Of a stretch of 7,857 bases of DNA, positions 5,707 through 7,857 are shown piece by piece. Source of the DNA: CAZUZS01 sp964624795 (GTDB lineage: Bacteria > Calditrichota > Calditrichia > RBG-13-44-9); contig CAZUZS010000129.1 in the NCBI GenBank assembly GCA_964624795.1, positions 1 through 7,857 of the forward strand, read 5' to 3'. Made by a program: the position numbers and the translations under genes. The first letter of the stretch is position 1. Every line of letters begins with the position of its first letter. The notes beneath the pieces were generated by a model. The model did no database searches, was not told the DNA's origin, and saw nothing but the letters and a program-made list of their open reading frames with translations.

Positions 5707-7857
5707 ATTATCCAATCTGGGAATTGAGCACCGTTGGCGGCGGCACACTGATCGCCGTTATTTCGATCCTGCACGTTTACATTGCGCATTTGGCAGTTGG
5801 CGGTGGGTTGTTCCTGTGGCTCACCGACCGCAAGGGCTTCAAGGAGAACAACCCGGAAATCCACGATTATGTGCACCGGCACACCTGGTTCTTTTTGTTG
5901 CTGACCATGGTTTTCGGCGGTATTACCGGGGTCGGCATCTGGTTTATTATTGCATTGGTGAACCCCGCCACCACTTCGGTGCTGATCCACACTTTCGTTT
6001 TCGGGTGGGCCATTGAATGGGTATTCTTTATCGGGGAGATTACCGCGCTGCTGGTTTATTATTATAAATTTCAGCAGCTCAATCGGAAAAGCCGTTTGAA
6101 CATCGCTTTTCTCTATTTCCTGTTTGCCTGGCTCAGCCTGGCTATTATCAACGGCATCCTGTCGTTTATGCTCACCCCCGGCAAATGGCTGGAGACCCAC
6201 AAATTCTGGGACGGCTTCCTGAATCCCACCTATTTTTCGAGCACCGTATTCCGCACCTTTGCGGCGGCGATGATCGCCGGTCTGTTCGCCTATGTCACGA
6301 TTGTCTACCTGAAGGATAGCGACTTTCGCCAGAAGATGATGAAATATGCTTCCAGATGGCTGCTCTATTCTTTCATCGGCCTCGTGCCGTCGGGAGTGTG
6401 GTATTATTTTACTATCCCGGGGAATATTCGCGAAACGGCTTTCTTTGTCAATCCGCAGACATCGCCTTTTGTTATGATGCTGATCGTTGCCTCGGTTGTT
6501 CTTTTCGGGGGTGGGGTGCTTTTGTCCTTCCGGAACCGGGCCGGGCTGCAAAAGGCGGTTACATTCGTCCTGCTGGTAGTCGGTTTGGGCTGGATGGGCG
6601 GATTTGAATATTCCCGTGAAATCGCACGAAAACCGTATGTCATCAGCGATTACATCTACAGCACGTCCATCAAAAAGGCGGATGTCGCCCAGTTAGATGT
6701 AACCGGTGTACTGCTGGCGGCCAAATGGTCGACGGTCAGCGAGGTTACTGCCGCCAACAAGCGGGAAGCGGGAAAAGAGCTGTTTCGAATCCAGTGTTCA
6801 AGCTGCCACACGGTGGACGGGATTCGCAACAACGTGCTGCCACTGCTCAAGGACTACACCTGGTTTGGCGCGATGGCGCTGCTCACCGGGCAGGGAAGCG
6901 TGCACCGCTACATGCCCAAATTTGTGGGCACCGCTGCGGAGAAGGACGCCCTGGCGCAATATATCGTCGCCGATCTGAACAAAAAGCCGGTGGTCACCGA
7001 GATCGAACCCAGCGTGATCAAAGAGATTCCAACCGAGATCCCGCCGTTTGATAAGAAGAAGGCAGAATATATTCTGCTGGCGTGGAACGACCTGGGAATG
7101 CACTGCATTTCGGACAGCGACCCGTGGTTTGTCATCCTGCCGCCGGCCAACACCATCGAGGCGCAACTGATCAAGCGAGGCCCGCTGCCGCAGATTATCA
7201 CCGAGGGGGTTGAGCTGACCTACCGGGTTGAGCCGGGATTCGAAAATCCGTCGGCGCATGTGCCTTTCTGGGAATATGCGGAGAAAAATTTTGGCGCCAA
7301 ACCGGCAATTAATGTCGGCCTGGCGGGAAAGGGCCTTTCCGGCACCCTCGATCTTGACAAAGAAAAAAGCAGTTACTCGGCAAAATTGATTCCGGTTGCG
7401 CCGTACAAGGATGACGGCTCGTTTATTCCCTACCCGACCTTCGTTGTGGAAGCCAGGGATGCGGGAACCAAGGAAGTTCTGATGACCACCCGTGTGGTGA
7501 CGCCAACCTCTACCGAAATGGGTTGCAAGAACTGCCACGGCGGCGACTGGCGCACACCGAACGGCGCCGGGGTTTCCGGTGAAACCGCCAGGAATATCCT
7601 GAAAGTTCACGACCGCATAAACGGGACGAACCTGCTGGAAGAGGCGCAGAACGGAAATCCCCACCTGTGCCAGAGCTGCCATGCCGATCCTGCCCTGGCC
7701 GCGGAGGGAAAACCGGGGGTGTTGAATCTCTCCGCCGCCATGCACGGATTTCACGCCAATTTTATGCCGGTGGAAGGACCGCACGCCTGCGGAATGTGCC
7801 ATCCGGCGTACTCCAAGGGGCGCACCCGCTGCAGCCGCGGTATTCACGGTGCGGTGG
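5703..7857 (+). CDS. CydA-like membrane domain fused to multihaem cytochrome c (partial)
   Basis: The reading frame stays open for 718 codons to the window end, so the 3' end is missing. Residues 1-301 form eight helices (about 12-40, 60-85, 92-120, 135-157, 183-203, 218-238, 254-276, 284-301); lysine/arginine-rich loops place both ends of this domain in the periplasm. It resembles CydA: H24 in ILHVYIAHLAVGG (H19), GGITG (72-76), E105 and E112 in AIEWVFFIGE (E99/E107), and E302 in GFEYSREIARKPYVI (E445 in the EYGRQPW motif). At the b558 histidine position (H186) it has R184 (VFRTFAAAM). There is no Q-loop and no ninth helix. Residues 353-426 are a class I cytochrome c (CSSCH, C365-H369; likely distal ligand M404 in YMPKF). 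Residues about 455-605 start AWNDLGMHC and end TPTSTEMGC, an uncharacterised domain I recall from multihaem cytochromes. CKNCH (608), CQSCH (656) and CGMCH (696) follow. The likely role is electron transfer between the membrane and periplasmic or outer cytochromes, direction unknown. Confidence 0.85.
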   Translation, partial: MNYPIWELSTVGGGTLIAVISILHVYIAHLAVGGGLFLWLTDRKGFKENNPEIHDYVHRHTWFFLLLTMVFGGITGVGIWFIIALVNPATTSVLIHTFVFGWAIEWVFFIGEITALLVYYYKFQQLNRKSRLNIAFLYFLFAWLSLAIINGILSFMLTPGKWLETHKFWDGFLNPTYFSSTVFRTFAAAMIAGLFAYVTIVYLKDSDFRQKMMKYASRWLLYSFIGLVPSGVWYYFTIPGNIRETAFFVNPQTSPFVMMLIVASVVLFGGGVLLSFRNRAGLQKAVTFVLLVVGLGWMGGFEYSREIARKPYVISDYIYSTSIKKADVAQLDVTGVLLAAKWSTVSEVTAANKREAGKELFRIQCSSCHTVDGIRNNVLPLLKDYTWFGAMALLTGQGSVHRYMPKFVGTAAEKDALAQYIVADLNKKPVVTEIEPSVIKEIPTEIPPFDKKKAEYILLAWNDLGMHCISDSDPWFVILPPANTIEAQLIKRGPLPQIITEGVELTYRVEPGFENPSAHVPFWEYAEKNFGAKPAINVGLAGKGLSGTLDLDKEKSSYSAKLIPVAPYKDDGSFIPYPTFVVEARDAGTKEVLMTTRVVTPTSTEMGCKNCHGGDWRTPNGAGVSGETARNILKVHDRINGTNLLEEAQNGNPHLCQSCHADPALAAEGKPGVLNLSAAMHGFHANFMPVEGPHACGMCHPAYSKGRTRCSRGIHGAV

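Noticed and set aside
5184..6551. Long minus-strand ORF opposite the CydA-like genes
   Set aside because: Its product is rich in Q, N, R and P with no domain and it crosses the junction of two well-supported plus-strand membrane genes; it is an antisense shadow of G+C-rich coding DNA.
6798..7847. Minus-strand 349-codon ORF opposite the cytochrome region
   Set aside because: The plus strand here encodes four CXXCH sites and a class I cytochrome c fold in one frame, so the antisense reading is a shadow.
4627..7857. Canonical quinol oxidase cytochrome bd (cydAB)
   Set aside because: There is no Q-loop, no CydB, the haem-ligand residues are divided between two CydA-like proteins, and c-type haems are fused on; calling it cydAB would overstate the match.

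Overview
The window looks like bacterial chromosome from a Gram-negative organism with an outer membrane. The evidence is three N-terminal lipoprotein signals, a periplasmic multihaem cytochrome and Shine-Dalgarno-led genes. The mix (Ycf48-type repeat lipoprotein, a periplasmic 'NDLGMHC' cytochrome domain, dispersed intergenic repeats) suggests an environmental anaerobe or facultative organism, perhaps of the FCB/Calditrichota/Ignavibacteriota kind or a deltaproteobacterium-like lineage. That placement is inference and weak.

Layout. (1) Positions 1-670 hold no convincing gene. They contain one copy of an 85-bp dispersed repeat (1-85), a run of 7-bp repeats (151-178) passing into eight 21-bp tandem repeats (176-343), and a compact stem-loop (455-479). 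(2) Positions 671-4025 are visibly A+T-rich and carry three lipoprotein genes, all on the minus strand: a PrcB-like protein with two copies of the same domain (3132-4025), a Ycf48/BNR beta-propeller-like protein (1748-2755), and a two-domain beta-sandwich-like protein (671-1585). A possible 39-codon ORF (2992-3111) follows the first. (3) Positions 4026-4626 are a divergent intergenic region with a candidate minus-strand promoter, a short ORF with a good ribosome site, the second copy of the 85-bp repeat (4470-4554) and a plus-strand promoter whose -35 lies at the end of that repeat. (4) From 4627 to the window end the DNA is clearly G+C-richer and carries a translationally coupled plus-strand gene pair. 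The first gene is a nine-helix CydA-like membrane protein. The second is a CydA-like eight-helix membrane domain fused to a monohaem cytochrome c, an 'NDLGMHC' domain and a multihaem tail, and it runs off the window end.

How the genes fit together. By eye, both membrane proteins align with cytochrome bd subunit I (CydA), and each keeps a different subset of the haem and proton-path residues. The first keeps the b558-type histidine (H189) but lacks the acidic residues. The second keeps the acidic residues (E105, E112, E302) but has arginine (R184) where the histidine should be. Neither has a Q-loop, and the second places at least four c-type haems on the periplasmic side. I read the pair as an unusual CydA/CydA'-like heterodimer wired to a multihaem cytochrome, that is, a respiratory electron-transfer complex whose donor, acceptor and direction cannot be decided from sequence. 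This is the most interesting system in the window. No functional link between it and the lipoprotein cluster is visible.
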